Source of the DNA: Desulfobulbaceae bacterium
Lineage (GTDB): Bacteria; Desulfobacterota; Desulfobulbia; Desulfobulbales; Desulfobulbaceae
Assembly (NCBI GenBank): GCA_023544645.1
Contig: JAMJFO010000009.1
Coordinates: 14,882 to 78,881 of the forward strand
Reading direction: 5' to 3'
DNA length: 64,000 nt
The position numbers and the translations under genes are program-made. The notes beneath the pieces were generated by a model. It saw only the letters and a program-made list of their open reading frames with translations, ran no database searches and had not been told where the DNA came from. The first letter of the stretch is position 1, and every line of letters starts with the position of its first letter. Shown here in pieces: positions 1 through 9,679 of the stretch.

Positions 1-233
1 GGTTCCGGGTGAATCTTCTGCCCCTGGAACTGGGTTGTCAGCCAGACTATTTTTTCCCGGCCGCGAAAAGAGTTGATGAGTGGGAAATCCTCACTGGTGT
101 CGGTCTGGACCACTATGGAGTGTATTTGGAGATTCCGGCACATGATGAAGGCCTGCCTGATAAAATCATCAGACCGCTTTTTCTGATTTTTCCGGGACAT
201 CTGGCTGCTGTTCCTTTTTTGTGCCTGTTGCAT
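1..233 (-). CDS. N-terminal part of an unidentified protein, cut by the left window edge
   Basis: The minus strand is open from an ATG at 233 to the window edge, giving 77 residues of an unfinished protein. It starts 20 bases after the sucrose synthase stop, on the same strand, so it is probably in that operon. A second in-frame ATG at 200 sits behind an AAGGA-like ribosome site and may be the real start. The visible part has a very basic first 20 residues, then a hydrophobic strand (HSIVVQTD) and another (KIVWLTTQ). That pattern recalls the short alpha/beta domain found before some diadenylate cyclase (DisA-N) domains in this phylum, but the match is weak and the diagnostic part lies outside the window. 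Function is unassigned. Confidence 0.5.
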   Translation of the reverse strand, partial: MQQAQKRNSSQMSRKNQKKRSDDFIRQAFIMCRNLQIHSIVVQTDTSEDFPLINSFRGREKIVWLTTQFQGQKIHPE

Positions 234-253
234 GGTTGTGCGTAATACGCAGG

Positions 254-2665
254 CTAGCTTTCCAGCTTTTTGGCCAGGGGACGGTATTGCAGGCTGTAGA
301 ACATTTCGAGATACCTTCTCGTTTCCATGCGCTCCAGGTTGGAAACGTAACGCCAGAAACCGTATATACGGGCAAAGGTCATCATCCGTTCGGCATAGAG
401 TTTCCAGGTGTATTTTGCTTCGACCCTGTTCAAGCCTCCCCGGGCTATCTTGTCCCAATACTCAGGCTCCTCGGCGCAGCGGGTGAAAAAATCCACCAGC
501 TGCCGGGCAACGGCGTCTTCATTGTTCGGGTTGATGTGGAAGCCCGAGACACCGTTCTGGATAATTTCCATGGGCCCGCCGAAACAGGTGGCAAAGGTCG
601 GCAGCCCCGATACCATGGCTTCTATCACCGTAAGGCCGAATGCCTCGAACAGGGCCGGCTGCACAAATGCCCCCCGGCTGTCGGCCACATAACGATACAG
701 CTCGCCTGAGACCTTTTTGTCCAGGTGCATGCCTATCCAGCGGGCCTGTCTGTCCAGTCCGTGCTCATTGAACAGGTTGTGCATCATGTGGATCTGCTCT
801 ATTTCTTCGCCATCAGCAGAATGATCCGGATTGATATACCCCCCGATGATTACCAGGTTCGCCAGTTTGCGCAGTTCCGGACACTGGCCGTACAGGCGGG
901 CCAGGCTGGTCAGGTTTTTGATCCGGTCCAGCCGGGCCATGGTCAGGATGAGGGGCCTGGACCGGTCTTCCAGGACGCCGCGGGTCTGCTCCGGTCGCTG
1001 ATCGCCGTAAATAAGGTCTTCGATCTCCGGATGCAGGTCGGTGAACCGGCGCGAAGTTTCTCCGGCCGGGAAGTAGATGTCCGGATCGGCGCCCGGCGAG
1101 ACAATGTTGAATTTCGGGTCGTAGGCGTCAATGCCCTGGATGACCCGGTAGAGTTTCGGCATGGTGAAAGTCATGTAGCTTTCGTACTGGCCGGGGTTCT
1201 CATCAGTGCCGGCAATCTCCTGGTAGGTGCTGGTGATAATGAAATCAGCGGAATTCATGGCAATAAGGTCGGCGGTGAACTGGCAGGAAAAATGATAATG
1301 GGGGTCGTTCTCCTCCCAGTAAAGATCAGAGTAGAGATATTTGGCCTTTTCCAGGGCATGGGCGATGTTGCACTGGGTGACGCCGAGCTTGTGGGACATG
1401 AGGCTGGCAACAATATTGCCGTCCGAGTAGTTGCCGATGATCAGGTCCGGCCGGCCGTCGAGCTCGGTGATGAGCTCTTTGCCGGCCTCAACAGCGTAGC
1501 GTTCGAGGTAGGGCCATATTTCAAAACGGGATATCCAGTGGGGTACAACCTGGCCGTCGGCGGAGCGGAAAGGAACGCGGAGAATGAAGCTGTTCTTCGT
1601 TCCGTGGATTTTTTCGATCCGCTGGTCACAGGTTGTTCCCTGGGCCTCGGGAATGAGCCGGGTCAGAACAACAATCACAGGCTCTATGTCGATTCCCTGC
1701 TCAAACAGACGTTCGTGCATCTCCCGTTCCAGGGCCTTGACCTGGTCAAGGATATAAACAACCTGACCTCCGGTGTCCGGCCTGCCCAGGACGTTTTCCT
1801 GGGCGAAATAGCCGTGCGGCGACAGGACGGCAATGGAAAATATCATTGGTATGCGGCTGAGAAAAATTTCCAGGGTGCCGGGAGAAGGCGCTTCAAGGAT
1901 ATCAAGCAGAAGCCCCATGGTATCGCTGATCCTGCCGGCATACCTTCCCCATCCCTGTTCAAATCCGAGCTCCTGGAGATCGTCGCGCATTGCGGACCAT
2001 TCAACGGTATCATCCTTGTCCCGCAGATAGCGCAGGGCATCCCTGAGACCATTACGGAGTTGTTTTGTGTTTTCGATCTCCTTGGTGAGCATGAGTTGCT
2101 GGTCCCGGTAACTATGGACCTGGAGAAACTTGAGCAGTCGGTTGTCGCCGCGGTTCAGTTCCTGGAAAAGCCCGCTGGACAAACGCCGGTTGAGAAATTC
2201 AAGCCCCCGGCCGATTGAGCGCTCTTCCTGCAGCTTGAAAAACTCACGGGAAAAGGGCTCCAGGTCGATTTCCAGCGGCCACCTGTCGTTTGTCCCGCCG
2301 GTGACCAGCTTCTCTTTAAAGTAAAGGAAACTGTCCGGCGGGATTATTTCCATGGCAAGGGTTTCAAGGTGAATGCGGATATAGACCCAGCGGGCTACTC
2401 TTTTGCGGATGGCAAAATAGGCCCATGGCTGTTGAATGGCGGCTTCCTGGCACCACTGGACTATTGTTTTAAACGGACTTGCGGCAAGCTCCGGGACATC
2501 ATTTTCCTGGATCACTTTGTCGAATTTATCACCTATTTCGGTGCGCAGAAGAAGCGGTTGTTCGCTGCAGCACAACTCATTCAGGAACAACTGGGTATCC
2601 ACGTGATTTTTCTCGATATAGGCGCGGAGTCTTTCTATTGGTCCGTTGGATTTGATAAAGCTCAT
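254..2665 (-). CDS. Sucrose synthase (GT4 family)
   Basis: Catalyses the reversible reaction NDP-glucose + fructose = sucrose + NDP in the cytoplasm. About 803 residues, the usual length for bacterial and plant sucrose synthases. The first ~270 residues form the regulatory N-terminal part. A GT-B glycosyltransferase follows, with the [15 protein letters not shown] segment, the family-typical HALEKAKY segment and the E-x7-E catalytic pair in [10 protein letters not shown] (about residues 674 and 682). The start is chosen at 2665 because that ATG overlaps the stop of the upstream kinase as TAATG, which implies translational coupling; an ATG at 2677 is the alternative. With the fructokinase upstream and the sucrose-phosphate synthase nearby it forms a sucrose module. 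Direction in vivo (synthesis or cleavage) cannot be read from sequence. Confidence 0.95.
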   Translation of the reverse strand: MSFIKSNGPIERLRAYIEKNHVDTQLFLNELCCSEQPLLLRTEIGDKFDKVIQENDVPELAASPFKTIVQWCQEAAIQQPWAYFAIRKRVARWVYIRIHLETLAMEIIPPDSFLYFKEKLVTGGTNDRWPLEIDLEPFSREFFKLQEERSIGRGLEFLNRRLSSGLFQELNRGDNRLLKFLQVHSYRDQQLMLTKEIENTKQLRNGLRDALRYLRDKDDTVEWSAMRDDLQELGFEQGWGRYAGRISDTMGLLLDILEAPSPGTLEIFLSRIPMIFSIAVLSPHGYFAQENVLGRPDTGGQVVYILDQVKALEREMHERLFEQGIDIEPVIVVLTRLIPEAQGTTCDQRIEKIHGTKNSFILRVPFRSADGQVVPHWISRFEIWPYLERYAVEAGKELITELDGRPDLIIGNYSDGNIVASLMSHKLGVTQCNIAHALEKAKYLYSDLYWEENDPHYHFSCQFTADLIAMNSADFIITSTYQEIAGTDENPGQYESYMTFTMPKLYRVIQGIDAYDPKFNIVSPGADPDIYFPAGETSRRFTDLHPEIEDLIYGDQRPEQTRGVLEDRSRPLILTMARLDRIKNLTSLARLYGQCPELRKLANLVIIGGYINPDHSADGEEIEQIHMMHNLFNEHGLDRQARWIGMHLDKKVSGELYRYVADSRGAFVQPALFEAFGLTVIEAMVSGLPTFATCFGGPMEIIQNGVSGFHINPNNEDAVARQLVDFFTRCAEEPEYWDKIARGGLNRVEAKYTWKLYAERMMTFARIYGFWRYVSNLERMETRRYLEMFYSLQYRPLAKKLES

Positions 2666-3549
2666 TACAGGTTCCATCTGTGGAGAAATTTCTGGTAAAA
2701 TTCCCTGTCCAGCGAGGTGGCTCCCCGCTGCCCGACAACCCCTGAGGCAAACTGCTGGGCCCGGTCAAGGGTCAGCTGGAGGGGCCATTCAAGCATGATT
2801 CCCAGGAGCAGAACCGAAGAAAATGCATCGCCGGCGCCAACCGTATCCACGACCTTGGTCGCGGTATCCGGTGCGACAGAGAGCGGCGGGCTGTCGGGGG
2901 TAAACGCGGCTGCTCCCCTGCTGCCCATGGTGATGAATACTCCCTCCGGACCAAATCGATCCAGGATCATGGCGCCGCAGGAATGGGAATCATCCTGTTC
3001 CGGAAACAGGGCATAACATTCATCTTCATTCATTTTCACCCAAGCCGCATCTTCGATCATGGCAAGGACGTGTTCCCTGTTCCACCATGGCTGCCGGAGA
3101 TTGACATCGAGAAAGATCGGACATGGACAGGTGCGTTTCAGGGTTGCGAGGGCCGCTCGACTGCCGTCATCGCGGAGGGCAAGGGAGCCGTGATAGAGAA
3201 AGACTGGTTTTTCCTTCAGTTGGGGAAAGACCGGGGAGATGTGGTCATATGCCTGGTCGGGCAGGATGGCGAAACGCGGTTCTCCGTTGGTCAGGGTGAT
3301 TTCCACCCGGCCGGTGGGCCGCGACGGATCATATTGCACAAAATCAGTGTTCATGGACCAGGATTTCATGGTTTTCCTGATCTGCAGCCCCTGGGGGTCA
3401 TCTCCCACTCTGCTGATGAACAGGGGGTTCTGGCCGAAAGCCTGGAGGTTCCAGGCGACATTGAATGGCGCGCCGCCAAGCACTTCACGACCATCCGGGA
3501 AACAGTCAAATAAAACTTCGCCGAAGATCAGTGGCCCTCCCTGACTCAA
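2665..3549 (-). CDS. PfkB-family carbohydrate kinase, probable fructokinase
   Basis: Phosphorylates a sugar, most likely fructose to fructose-6-phosphate. The protein is 294 residues, the family's normal size. It has the N-terminal GEVLFD segment, the sugar-binding [16 protein letters not shown] stretch and the C-terminal PfkB signature [11 protein letters not shown] with the catalytic Asp near residue 241. It starts with TTG, not ATG; the choice is supported by a strong GGAGG at 3556-3560, six bases before it. It overlaps sucrose synthase by one base (TAATG). The pairing suggests that it handles the fructose released by sucrose synthase and links it to the fructose-6-phosphate used by the sucrose-phosphate synthase. 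Exact sugar specificity is inferred from context. Confidence 0.92.
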   Translation of the reverse strand: MSQGGPLIFGEVLFDCFPDGREVLGGAPFNVAWNLQAFGQNPLFISRVGDDPQGLQIRKTMKSWSMNTDFVQYDPSRPTGRVEITLTNGEPRFAILPDQAYDHISPVFPQLKEKPVFLYHGSLALRDDGSRAALATLKRTCPCPIFLDVNLRQPWWNREHVLAMIEDAAWVKMNEDECYALFPEQDDSHSCGAMILDRFGPEGVFITMGSRGAAAFTPDSPPLSVAPDTATKVVDTVGAGDAFSSVLLLGIMLEWPLQLTLDRAQQFASGVVGQRGATSLDREFYQKFLHRWNL

Positions 3550-3734
3550 AACGATCCTCCATGGGTATAAAATTGCAGCATGATTTTTATCAGGTTACCA
3601 GAAGCAAACTCATGGAACAACATATGAAATACAAATCATGCAAAAGAATCGAAATTAACGGACAGGCAATGCAAACCCGGAAACAGGAATGCAACACACT
3701 GTTTGACATTAACCTGGAGCGCAGATATGATAAG

Positions 3735-3879
3735 TAGTGCCCGTCCAGAAATGGTCTTTTTGCCCGATCTCTGCGTTATGCTCAAAAAATTATCCTCGGA
3801 ATATCACACATATGCCTGCGGCAATTTTTTTCGCATGCCTTGATCTCGAACAAAAATCCTCATTTCTGGACGGACACTA
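3735..3879. mobile_element. MITE-like element, TA-flanked terminal inverted repeats
   Basis: A 141-bp non-coding element (3737-3877) begins GTGCCCGTCCAGAAATG and ends CATTTCTGGACGGACAC. These termini are inverted copies differing at one base, and TA lies on both sides (3735-3736 and 3878-3879). The interior is also partly self-complementary, with an AAAAAATT run facing AATTTTTT. TA target duplication and this size are typical of small non-autonomous elements mobilised by IS630/Tc1-type transposases. No transposase is in the window. It sits between the divergent fructokinase and sucrose-phosphate synthase genes. Confidence 0.75.
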
Positions 3880-3886
3880 AGTAGTT

Positions 3887-3911
3887 GAAAATGTTCATGT
3901 GTAACATTTTC
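3887..3911. promoter_or_regulatory. Perfect 9-bp inverted repeat upstream of sucrose-phosphate synthase
   Basis: GAAAATGTT and AACATTTTC face each other across a 7-base spacer. The site ends 44 bases before the chosen start of the sucrose-phosphate synthase gene. It could be an operator for a dimeric repressor or a weak 5'-leader hairpin. It is AT-rich and lies just outside the MITE-like element. Confidence 0.45.
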
Positions 3912-3955
3912 CGGCAAAAATGACAGACGCGAAAAAGAAAGAAGGAAGGTCGACC

Positions 3956-6145
3956 ATGTATATTCAGCTTTTCAGTATCCATGGGCTCATCCGGGGTGAG
4001 TCGCCGGAACTGGGACGGGACGCCGATACCGGTGGGCAGGTGAAATATGTCCTGGAACTTGCCCGGACCCTTGCCCAGAGGGATGATGTTGACCAGGTTG
4101 ACCTGGTTACCCGCTATATCGAGGATAAAACCGTATCCCCTGATTACAGCCGCGAGATGGAACCGCTGGGCGATAAGTTGCGGATCGTCCGCATGCAGTG
4201 CGGGGGGCGCAAATATATACGCAAGGAACTTCTCTGGCCGGAACTTGAAGAATTCATTGACAAGTCAATAAAGTTTATCAAAAAGCAGCAGCGTATCCCC
4301 GATGTCTTTCACGGCCATTACGCGGATGCCGGGTATGTGGCCATGGAGCTGGCCGGCGCCTTTGACCGGCCTTTTGTCTTTACCGGCCATTCCCTGGGGC
4401 GGAACAAGCTGGAGAAGCTGCTTGTCGAGGGGATGACGCAGGAGAAAATAAACAGGCATTATCATATTGATACCCGCATTCATATCGAAGAGGATATCAT
4501 CGAAAAAGCCGGTCTGATAATAACTTCCACCCAACAGGAAATCGACAGCCAGTACGGCCTGTATGATAATTTCGCCAGAGGCCGTTATGCGGTCATACCT
4601 CCGGGCATAGACCTGGAAACGTTTTATCCCTACTATAATTATCAGCTTGATGCGGAACATATTCACGAAGAAGTCAAGCAGGCCAGGTTTGCCCTGTTAA
4701 AGGAGCTTCATCGTTTCTGGACCCATCCGGAAAAACCCTTTATCCTTGCGCTCTGCCGTCCCGACCAGCGGAAGAACATTACTGGACTTATTGAGGCCTA
4801 TGGAACCAATCCCGAATTGCAGGCCATAGCCAACCTGGCCGTTTTTGCCGGGATCAGGCAGGACATTTCCCGGATGGAGGAGAATGAACGGGATGTGTTG
4901 ACCGACATGCTCCTGCAGATGGACCGGTTTGATCTCTACGGTAAACTGGCCATACCCAAGAAACATGATTTTGCCACCGAGGTGCCTGCTTTGTACCGGC
5001 TCTGTGCCGAGAGCAGGGGGGTTTTCGTTAATCCGGCCCTGCTTGAGCCGTTCGGGCTGACACTGATCGAAGCCTCTGCATGCGGCCTCCCCATCGTTGC
5101 CACCAATGACGGCGGCCCGGTGGATATCGTCAAAAACTGCAGCAACGGCATATTGGTGGATGTCCGAAATCCCGAAGAAATCGGCGAGGCCGTCAAGTCA
5201 ATCCTGGTTGACGGGCTGCAGTGGGACCTTTTCTCCAATAACGGGATCACCGGTGTTCGCAACCATTATTCCTGGCCGTCACACTGCTATAAGCTGATCA
5301 AGGAGCTGCATCAGGTTTTCCCTGAGCTGTGGGGGCCGACCGAGCAGGAAATGATCATGGAGGAAGACAGGAGACCATCCTTTGGCGCACGATTGGCCGG
5401 GCTGAACCAGATACTGATTACCGACATCGACAACACCCTTGTGGGGGACAATATCAGCATGCGCAAGCTCTTGGCATTGCTTGAAAAGTACAGCCATAGC
5501 ATTGCCTGGGGGGTTGCCACCGGCCGCAACCTGGACCTGACCCTGGAAGTGATGACCGAATACGATATCCCCATGCCCGATATACTCATCTGCTCCGTGG
5601 GCACGGAGATATATTACGGACCTGACCTGCGCAAGGACAAGGGGTGGCAGAAGCACATCTCCCACCGCTGGAAGCCCGATGAAATCAAACATGCCCTGGC
5701 TGACCTGGATTTTCTGCCTTTCCAGGAAGCCGAGGCGCAGCGCAGCTTTAAGATCAGTTATTACATGGAGGACAACCCCGATTATCTTGCCGAAGTCCAC
5801 CGGCGCCTGCAGGATCAAAAACTCCTGTGCCAGGTCATCTATTCCCACGGCCAGTTTCTCGACATCCTTCCGCATCGCGCTTCCAAGGGCAAGGCGATCA
5901 ACTATATCAAATACAAGTACGAGTTCCCGTACAGCAAGATCATGGTTGCCGGCGATTCAGGCAATGACGAGGATATGCTCAGGGGTAAGAACAACGGTCT
6001 GGTGGTCGGCAATCACAGTGAAGAGTTGAAAGTCCTGCAGGGCAAGCCGCGAATATTTTTCAGTGAGCACCCGTATGCGGCAGGAATCATTGACGGCCTG
6101 GTTCATTACGGTTTTTTCCCGCCGCATGTCATGGAGGAAAAATAG
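3956..6145 (+). CDS. Bifunctional sucrose-phosphate synthase / sucrose-phosphate phosphatase
   Basis: Makes sucrose-6-phosphate from NDP-glucose and fructose-6-phosphate, then probably removes the phosphate. About 729 residues. The N-terminal GT-B glycosyltransferase (residues ~1-460) opens with MYIQLFSIHGLIRG and RDADTGGQVKYVLELAR and carries the GT4 E-x7-E in EPFGLTLIEA. The C-terminal ~250 residues are a HAD phosphatase of the sucrose-phosphatase type, with the nucleophile motif DIDNT (Asp ~490 and ~492) and the late GDSGNDEDM motif. The ATG at 3956 is preferred over one at 3920 because AAGGAAGG lies just upstream and because family members begin with this MYIQ sequence. Sucrose is likely made as a compatible solute, given the companion sucrose synthase and kinase on the other strand. 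Confidence 0.95.
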   Translation: MYIQLFSIHGLIRGESPELGRDADTGGQVKYVLELARTLAQRDDVDQVDLVTRYIEDKTVSPDYSREMEPLGDKLRIVRMQCGGRKYIRKELLWPELEEFIDKSIKFIKKQQRIPDVFHGHYADAGYVAMELAGAFDRPFVFTGHSLGRNKLEKLLVEGMTQEKINRHYHIDTRIHIEEDIIEKAGLIITSTQQEIDSQYGLYDNFARGRYAVIPPGIDLETFYPYYNYQLDAEHIHEEVKQARFALLKELHRFWTHPEKPFILALCRPDQRKNITGLIEAYGTNPELQAIANLAVFAGIRQDISRMEENERDVLTDMLLQMDRFDLYGKLAIPKKHDFATEVPALYRLCAESRGVFVNPALLEPFGLTLIEASACGLPIVATNDGGPVDIVKNCSNGILVDVRNPEEIGEAVKSILVDGLQWDLFSNNGITGVRNHYSWPSHCYKLIKELHQVFPELWGPTEQEMIMEEDRRPSFGARLAGLNQILITDIDNTLVGDNISMRKLLALLEKYSHSIAWGVATGRNLDLTLEVMTEYDIPMPDILICSVGTEIYYGPDLRKDKGWQKHISHRWKPDEIKHALADLDFLPFQEAEAQRSFKISYYMEDNPDYLAEVHRRLQDQKLLCQVIYSHGQFLDILPHRASKGKAINYIKYKYEFPYSKIMVAGDSGNDEDMLRGKNNGLVVGNHSEELKVLQGKPRIFFSEHPYAAGIIDGLVHYGFFPPHVMEEK

Positions 6146-6295
6146 GGAAAGCAGAAAGGGGTAGAATGCTTCGCGCAAGGCGGGAAATCCCTCTATTGAT
6201 CATGCTTTTGCGCGGGAATCCCCAAAATATTGGTCCCCGGTACAATAATATCCTTGCTGCGTTTCGGTGGTAATCCGAAATCAGAATATTGATAT

Positions 6296-6970
6296 TTACT
6301 TTTTGGGTTTCACTGTTCCCACGTATTCATCATTTTCCCAGTACCCTATTCTAATCTTGCCGTCGGGGGATTCTTCCACGCCATATCCATGGATTGTCCC
6401 TTCCTTGAATTCACCGGTATGTTTTTTGCCGTCAGGAGTGGTCAGGGTACCTTTGCCATCCGGATTTCCGTTTATAAAATCACCAACATATACGCCGTGA
6501 GGGGAAGTGAACGTCCCTTTTCCATTGGGAAAATCGTCTGCCCATTGTCCTTCATATTTCCCGCCATCCGGCCAGGTGCAGACGCCAAGACCATTTTTTG
6601 CACCGTTTTCCCATTGACCCGTATATTGTTTGCCGTCCGGCCAGGTAAAGGTGCCTTTGCCATGCATTTTGTCGTCCTTGAAATTCCCTGAATATTTTGC
6701 GCCGTTGGGCCATATGAAAGTACCTTGGCCCTGCTTTTTCGCCTCTTTGTATGTTCCCGTGAATTGTGCGCCGTCCGGCCATGTGGTGGTTCCCTGGCCT
6801 ATTCTCTCTCCTTCCTTCCACTCTCCTTCATATTTTTTGCCGTCCGGCCAAACAAATGTTCCTGTGCCGTTTTTGCAATCGCCCTCAATGCATTTTCCTG
6901 AATCTCCAATGGATTGTAGAGGCAAGAGGAAAAGAGTACAGAAGCAGATTGCAGCTATATATTTTTTCAT
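6296..6970 (-). CDS. Exported MORN-repeat protein
   Basis: About 224 residues. A signal peptide (MKKYIAAICFCTLFLLPLQS) is followed by about eight MORN repeats of 23 residues, each built around WPDGxxYxGxW(K/E)xGxxxGxG. MORN repeats form an elongated beta meander and in bacteria often occur in envelope proteins; no enzymatic domain is present. The ATG at 6970 is chosen because AAGGAGA lies seven bases upstream; an upstream ATG at 7006 has no such site. The gene is monocistronic and converges with the sucrose-phosphate synthase gene across a 150-bp gap holding a GCGCAA/TTGCGC inverted repeat but no clear U-tract terminator. The biological role is unknown. Confidence 0.85.
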   Translation of the reverse strand: MKKYIAAICFCTLFLLPLQSIGDSGKCIEGDCKNGTGTFVWPDGKKYEGEWKEGERIGQGTTTWPDGAQFTGTYKEAKKQGQGTFIWPNGAKYSGNFKDDKMHGKGTFTWPDGKQYTGQWENGAKNGLGVCTWPDGGKYEGQWADDFPNGKGTFTSPHGVYVGDFINGNPDGKGTLTTPDGKKHTGEFKEGTIHGYGVEESPDGKIRIGYWENDEYVGTVKPKK

Positions 6971-7448
6971 AAAATTTCTCCTTTGATTATTTGAATGCGG
7001 CTTCATTCCGATTGTGCCCGGCTACAGAGAAAGACTGACGGCTTATGAGGTTGTAGCCGGAATGGTCCGCAGTGGGGTATGAGCAGAACCGCATAGTTTT
7101 CAAGGTGGTTTTAGGGGCCGTTATTTTGGTGATGATATAATCGGCTTACCAGAATTTGTTGAAAAATGTCAACAGAGAACGATTTTGAGAAAGGATTTAC
7201 TGTTGTCGCGTTTGCCTGGGTATTTATCCAATCCTCTGTTAAAAGGAGCAGGCCGGTGGAGTGCACAGGAAGTTATTTGCGTTTGAATGCTTCAATTCGT
7301 TGCAGAAGTATGGTAACTGGTCAATGATTCTTGTGGAGATTGTGATCTCGGCAAGGGGCATGGCCAAAAAAACTTTTTTTCCCGCACTCTGTTCTTCAAA
7401 AAATATGTGGAATGTGCTTAGATGCCTCGGCTTTCCGAGGTAATTTAT
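6971..7448. other. Intergenic region before the cobalamin operon
   Basis: 478 bp with no credible gene. It contains an inverted repeat CCGGCTACA (7018-7026) / TGTAGCCGG (7052-7060) with perfect 9-bp arms around a 25-base loop. I looked for a cobalamin riboswitch, expected before B12 genes, and did not recognise the B12-box core. The far end supplies the GAGGT ribosome site of cobC. Confidence 0.5.
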
Positions 7449-8042
7449 ATGATGATACGTTTTCTCCTGATACGCCATGCCGCAACCGATGCATCGACAG
7501 ACAACCTGCTGCTGGGCTCCACCGATGCTGAAGCTCACAGTTCCGGGATGGCGCAGTTGAATCGGCTGCCCGGGATCCTGGAGGAATATTCCCCTTCATT
7601 GTGGTTCTGCAGTCCCATGCTCAGGGCGTTGCAGACCGCGGAGCAACTGCGGACCCTCTGCGGGATTAAACAGGTATTTCAGGTGGACGCGCGGCTCAGG
7701 GAGATAGATTTCGGCCAGTGGGAACAGAAGAGTTTTGCCGAGATTGAAAAAAACGATCCGGATCTGATACCGGCCTGGTCACGATATGATGATTTTGTTT
7801 TTCCCGGCGGCGAGGCCGTGGCCGGCTTTACCGGGCGGGTGGCGGAAGTGCTGGATGAATTGCGGGCCGACGGCAGCAGGGAGATCGGTATTGTTACCCA
7901 TGGCGGTGTGATCCGTACCATGATTTGTCTCGCCCTCGGACTGAGCCCCAGGAATTATCTGCTGTTTTCGGTTCTGCCGTCTTCATTGACGGTTATTGAC
8001 CTGTATCCGGAGGGCGGCGTGCTCTCGGCGCTGAATGTATAA
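7449..8042 (+). CDS. cobC: Histidine phosphatase family protein, probable alpha-ribazole phosphatase
   Basis: Predicted to remove the phosphate from alpha-ribazole 5'-phosphate in the nucleotide-loop assembly of cobalamin. About 197 residues with the phosphoglycerate-mutase fold: the N-terminal RHAAT motif holds the phosphoacceptor His (residue ~10), and VTHGGVIRT supplies the second catalytic His. RHAAT replaces the common RHG(E/Q)T, a tolerated variation. Start at 7449 follows GAGGT seven bases upstream; an upstream in-frame ATG at 7422 lacks a site. Its identity as CobC rather than a generic phosphatase rests on being first in a cobC-cobU-cobT-cobS run. Confidence 0.82.
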   Translation: MMIRFLLIRHAATDASTDNLLLGSTDAEAHSSGMAQLNRLPGILEEYSPSLWFCSPMLRALQTAEQLRTLCGIKQVFQVDARLREIDFGQWEQKSFAEIEKNDPDLIPAWSRYDDFVFPGGEAVAGFTGRVAEVLDELRADGSREIGIVTHGGVIRTMICLALGLSPRNYLLFSVLPSSLTVIDLYPEGGVLSALNV

Positions 8043-8043
8043 A

Positions 8044-8598
8044 ATGGCTTCAATTACCCTCATCACCGGCGGCAGCCGCAGCGGCAAGTCTTTTTTTGCG
8101 CAGCGACTGGCTGAAGAAATCGGTGGTTCGCGTCTGTTCCTGGCAACCTGTCCGGTAACGGACGAAGAAATGGCTGAACGGATCCGGCGGCACATCATTG
8201 ACCGGCAGGCCGGGGGATGGGAAACCGTCGAAGAACAGATCGAGATCGCGGACCGGCTGTCTGCTGCCGGTGGGTACCGGGTGGTTCTGGTGGACTGCCT
8301 GAGCCTGTGGGTCAATAACTGCATGTACGAGGCGCATCTCCGGGCAGAAGCCATGGATGAGGACAGGATTTCTGAAAAAACCGTTGATCTGGTTGCAACG
8401 GCCCGCAACCATCCCGGCGATGTGATTTTTGTCACCAACGAGGTCGGGATGGGCATTGTCCCGGACAACAGCCATGCCCGGCTGTACCGTGACCTGCTCG
8501 GCCGATGTAACCAGCACGTGGCGGCGGCATCTGACAGTGTGTACCTGGTCAGCTGCGGCATTCCCCTGCAGATAAAAGGAAATGATGATGCATTATAA
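8044..8598 (+). CDS. cobU: Adenosylcobinamide kinase / adenosylcobinamide-phosphate guanylyltransferase
   Basis: Phosphorylates adenosylcobinamide and transfers GMP to it, giving adenosylcobinamide-GDP. 184 residues, normal for CobU/CobP. The N-terminal P-loop TGGSRSGKS, the VLVDCLSLWVNN segment and the late VTNEVGMGIVP motif are all diagnostic. An in-frame ATG at 8035 would overlap cobC by eight bases; 8044 is preferred because family proteins start just before the P-loop strand. The 3' end overlaps cobT by about 11 bases. Confidence 0.93.
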   Translation: MASITLITGGSRSGKSFFAQRLAEEIGGSRLFLATCPVTDEEMAERIRRHIIDRQAGGWETVEEQIEIADRLSAAGGYRVVLVDCLSLWVNNCMYEAHLRAEAMDEDRISEKTVDLVATARNHPGDVIFVTNEVGMGIVPDNSHARLYRDLLGRCNQHVAAASDSVYLVSCGIPLQIKGNDDAL

Positions 8599-9670
8599 AG
8601 AACGTAAAGACGCGGTGGGGTATCTTGAGGCGACATTCCGCGAAATTTATCCCCAGGATACTTCCTTTCGGGACCAGGCCACGGCCCGGCTGGAACAGTT
8701 GACCATGCCGCACTGGGCCCTGGGCGACCTGATGGACCTGGCGGTTGATCTGGCGGGTATGACCCGCTCGCTGACCCCGCCGGTCAAGCGCAGGAAAGTG
8801 GTGGTCATGGCCGGCGACCACGGGGTGACGGCAGAAGGTATTTCAAAATATCCGTCCGAGGTCACAGCCCAGATGATCTATAATTTTGTCAACGGCGGGG
8901 CAGGGATCAATGCCCTTGCCCGCCAGGCAGGCGCCGAGGTGGTGGTGGTGGATATGGGCGCTGCCGCCGACCTGGAGGACCTGGTCAAAGACGGCAGGAT
9001 TATTTCCAGGAAGATCGGCAGAGGGACGGATAATATGGCCCGGGGGCCGGCCATGTCCAGAACCAATGCGGTGCTTGCCGTTGAAGCCGGGATCGAGCTG
9101 GCCGGGAAGCTTGCCCCGGATGTCGACGTTTTCGGCACCGGCGACATGGGAATCGGCAACACCACTCCCAGCGCAGCCATTGGTGCGGTGCTGACCGGAA
9201 AAAAGGTGGCGGATGTTACCGGTCGGGGCACCGGGCTGGACGATGCCGGGCTGGAGCATAAGATCAAAATCATTGAACAGGCGATCAAGGTCAACCAGCC
9301 GGATCCAAAGGATGGCCTGGATGTGCTTGCCAAGGTCGGTGGTTTTGAGATTGCCGGCATTGCCGGGTTGATCATCGGGGCGGCGGCCCAGCGTAAGCCG
9401 GTGGTGGTGGACGGTTTTATTTCCACCGCCGGAGCGTTGATTGCCTACAGCCTGGAGCCCTTTGTCCGCGATTATATCATCTGTGCCCACCGCAGCGTTG
9501 AACAGGGGCACCGGTTCATGCACGAGAAACTCCAGCGCCAGCCCATGCTGGACCTGAACATGCGCCTGGGGGAGGGGACCGGTGCGGCCCTAGCCATGAA
9601 TCTCGTGGAGGCTGCGGCGCGCATCCTGACGGAAGTAGCCACCTTTGAGGAAGCAGGGGTTACGGGATAA
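8588..9670 (+). CDS. cobT: Nicotinate-nucleotide--dimethylbenzimidazole phosphoribosyltransferase
   Basis: Transfers phosphoribose from nicotinate mononucleotide to the lower-ligand base (dimethylbenzimidazole or a related base), giving alpha-ribazole phosphate. About 360 residues, the usual length. The VVMAGDHGVTAEG segment, the GTGDMGIGNTTPSAA loop and the C-terminal RLGEGTGAALAM motif containing the catalytic Glu are all present. Three ATG codons lie in a row (8582, 8585, 8588) behind AAAGGA at 8575-8580; spacing favours the last. It overlaps cobU and is followed after nine bases by cobS, so the operon is tightly packed. Confidence 0.95.
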   Translation: MHYKERKDAVGYLEATFREIYPQDTSFRDQATARLEQLTMPHWALGDLMDLAVDLAGMTRSLTPPVKRRKVVVMAGDHGVTAEGISKYPSEVTAQMIYNFVNGGAGINALARQAGAEVVVVDMGAAADLEDLVKDGRIISRKIGRGTDNMARGPAMSRTNAVLAVEAGIELAGKLAPDVDVFGTGDMGIGNTTPSAAIGAVLTGKKVADVTGRGTGLDDAGLEHKIKIIEQAIKVNQPDPKDGLDVLAKVGGFEIAGIAGLIIGAAAQRKPVVVDGFISTAGALIAYSLEPFVRDYIICAHRSVEQGHRFMHEKLQRQPMLDLNMRLGEGTGAALAMNLVEAAARILTEVATFEEAGVTG

Positions 9671-9679
9671 CAGCAGACA

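Noticed and set aside
725-2218. Long open frame (about 497 codons) on the plus strand inside sucrose synthase
   Set aside because: It is antisense to a gene with clear family motifs; long antisense frames are common in GC-rich codon usage, and its translation shows no recognisable domain.
7007-7448. Cobalamin riboswitch before cobC
   Set aside because: The B12-box core and the expected helices were not recognisable; only a simple inverted repeat is present.
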